Positions 63,661 through 64,000 of a DNA stretch of 64,000 nucleotides are shown here, piece by piece. A model generated the notes under the pieces. The model ran no database searches, was not told the DNA's origin, and saw only the letters and a list, made by a program, of their open reading frames with translations. The position numbers and the translations under genes were made by a program. The number at the start of each line of letters is the position of its first letter. Positions within the stretch are counted from its first letter, which is position 1. The stretch lies in contig JAMWET010001215.1 in assembly GCA_024036415.1 (NCBI GenBank), positions 95,001 to 159,000 of the forward strand, given 5' to 3'. Source of the stretch: Prochilodus magdalenae. Taxonomy: Eukaryota > Chordata > Actinopteri > Characiformes > Prochilodontidae.

Positions 63661-64000
63661 CCAAGGTTGCATCTGTAGCACAGTGTAAGTGATCCAAACT
63701 TTGACATGTTCCAAATAACGCAGATGCTGCTTCAATGATGTTTGTAAATGTGTTGCAGAAGAAGCAAAACAAAGACTTTTAATAAAACTAACCTGATTTA
63801 GTGTGATTGTTTACGGAATGTAAACCAAACCTGAGACCTAAACCCTGGTACATGCCTATGTGTTGAAAGACTGAAGCATGTCAATATAAATAGCATGTAA
63901 TAGCCTAATAAAAGTGTGGCACACTGTTAGGATTATAATTTTTCTATGGGTAACATACTTAGAGTGACTGAATCTGTAAATGCTGTGTATAGTAAATTGT

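Overview
The window is teleost (ray-finned fish) nuclear DNA. It holds one gene I can recognise with confidence: the 5' end of the TALE-homeobox gene pbx1, on the plus strand. Exon 1 (coding part 9347-9522) and exon 2 (10708-10781) encode the first 83 residues. They have GT/AG splice sites, a strong start context, an in-frame upstream stop and a CpG-rich promoter with GC boxes and a CCAAT box. I see no third exon, so everything from 10782 to the right edge (at least 53 kb) reads as intron 2. The lineage call rests on the protein match and on repeat families typical of teleosts: Tc1-like and hAT transposons, a tRNA-derived SINE with an L2/UnaL2-type 3' tail, and Rex3/RTE-like LINE ends.

Layout. 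1-8500: intergenic DNA upstream of pbx1, with microsatellites, a small non-autonomous DNA element, a full SINE, a Tc1 remnant, and an unexplained GC-rich block at about 7190-7700. 8520-9346: promoter and 5' leader. 9347-10781: exon 1, a 1185-bp intron 1, exon 2. 10782-64000: intron 2. Within it are a complete-length but dead Tc1 element (19996-21428), a hAT deletion derivative with a perfect 8-bp target duplication (38283-39279), a second dead Tc1 (51219-52287), a hAT-type non-autonomous element (53611-54322), SINE fragments, long microsatellites, a roughly 1.1-kb pyrimidine tract (35220-36378) and a purine tract (50737-51160).

Between the repeats are islands of complex sequence, richer in CpG and homeodomain core sites than the surrounding AT-rich DNA. 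They look like conserved non-coding elements, as expected for a developmental transcription-factor locus with a very large intron. Several carry exact or near PBX/MEIS-PREP motifs: TGATTGACAG at 55874, TGACTGACAG at 32160, and TGATTGAC in the promoter at 8555. One (60728-60763) has four TAATTA sites at about 10-bp spacing. Their enhancer status is inference; alignment to other vertebrates would decide it.

I found no operon-like, defence-like or otherwise new multi-gene system. The more unusual items are the PBX-site architecture suggesting autoregulation, the phased TAATTA cluster, an 18-bp perfect hairpin at 56933, a diverged duplicated module at 58577/58989, and a fossil MADF-like coding fragment at 33807.
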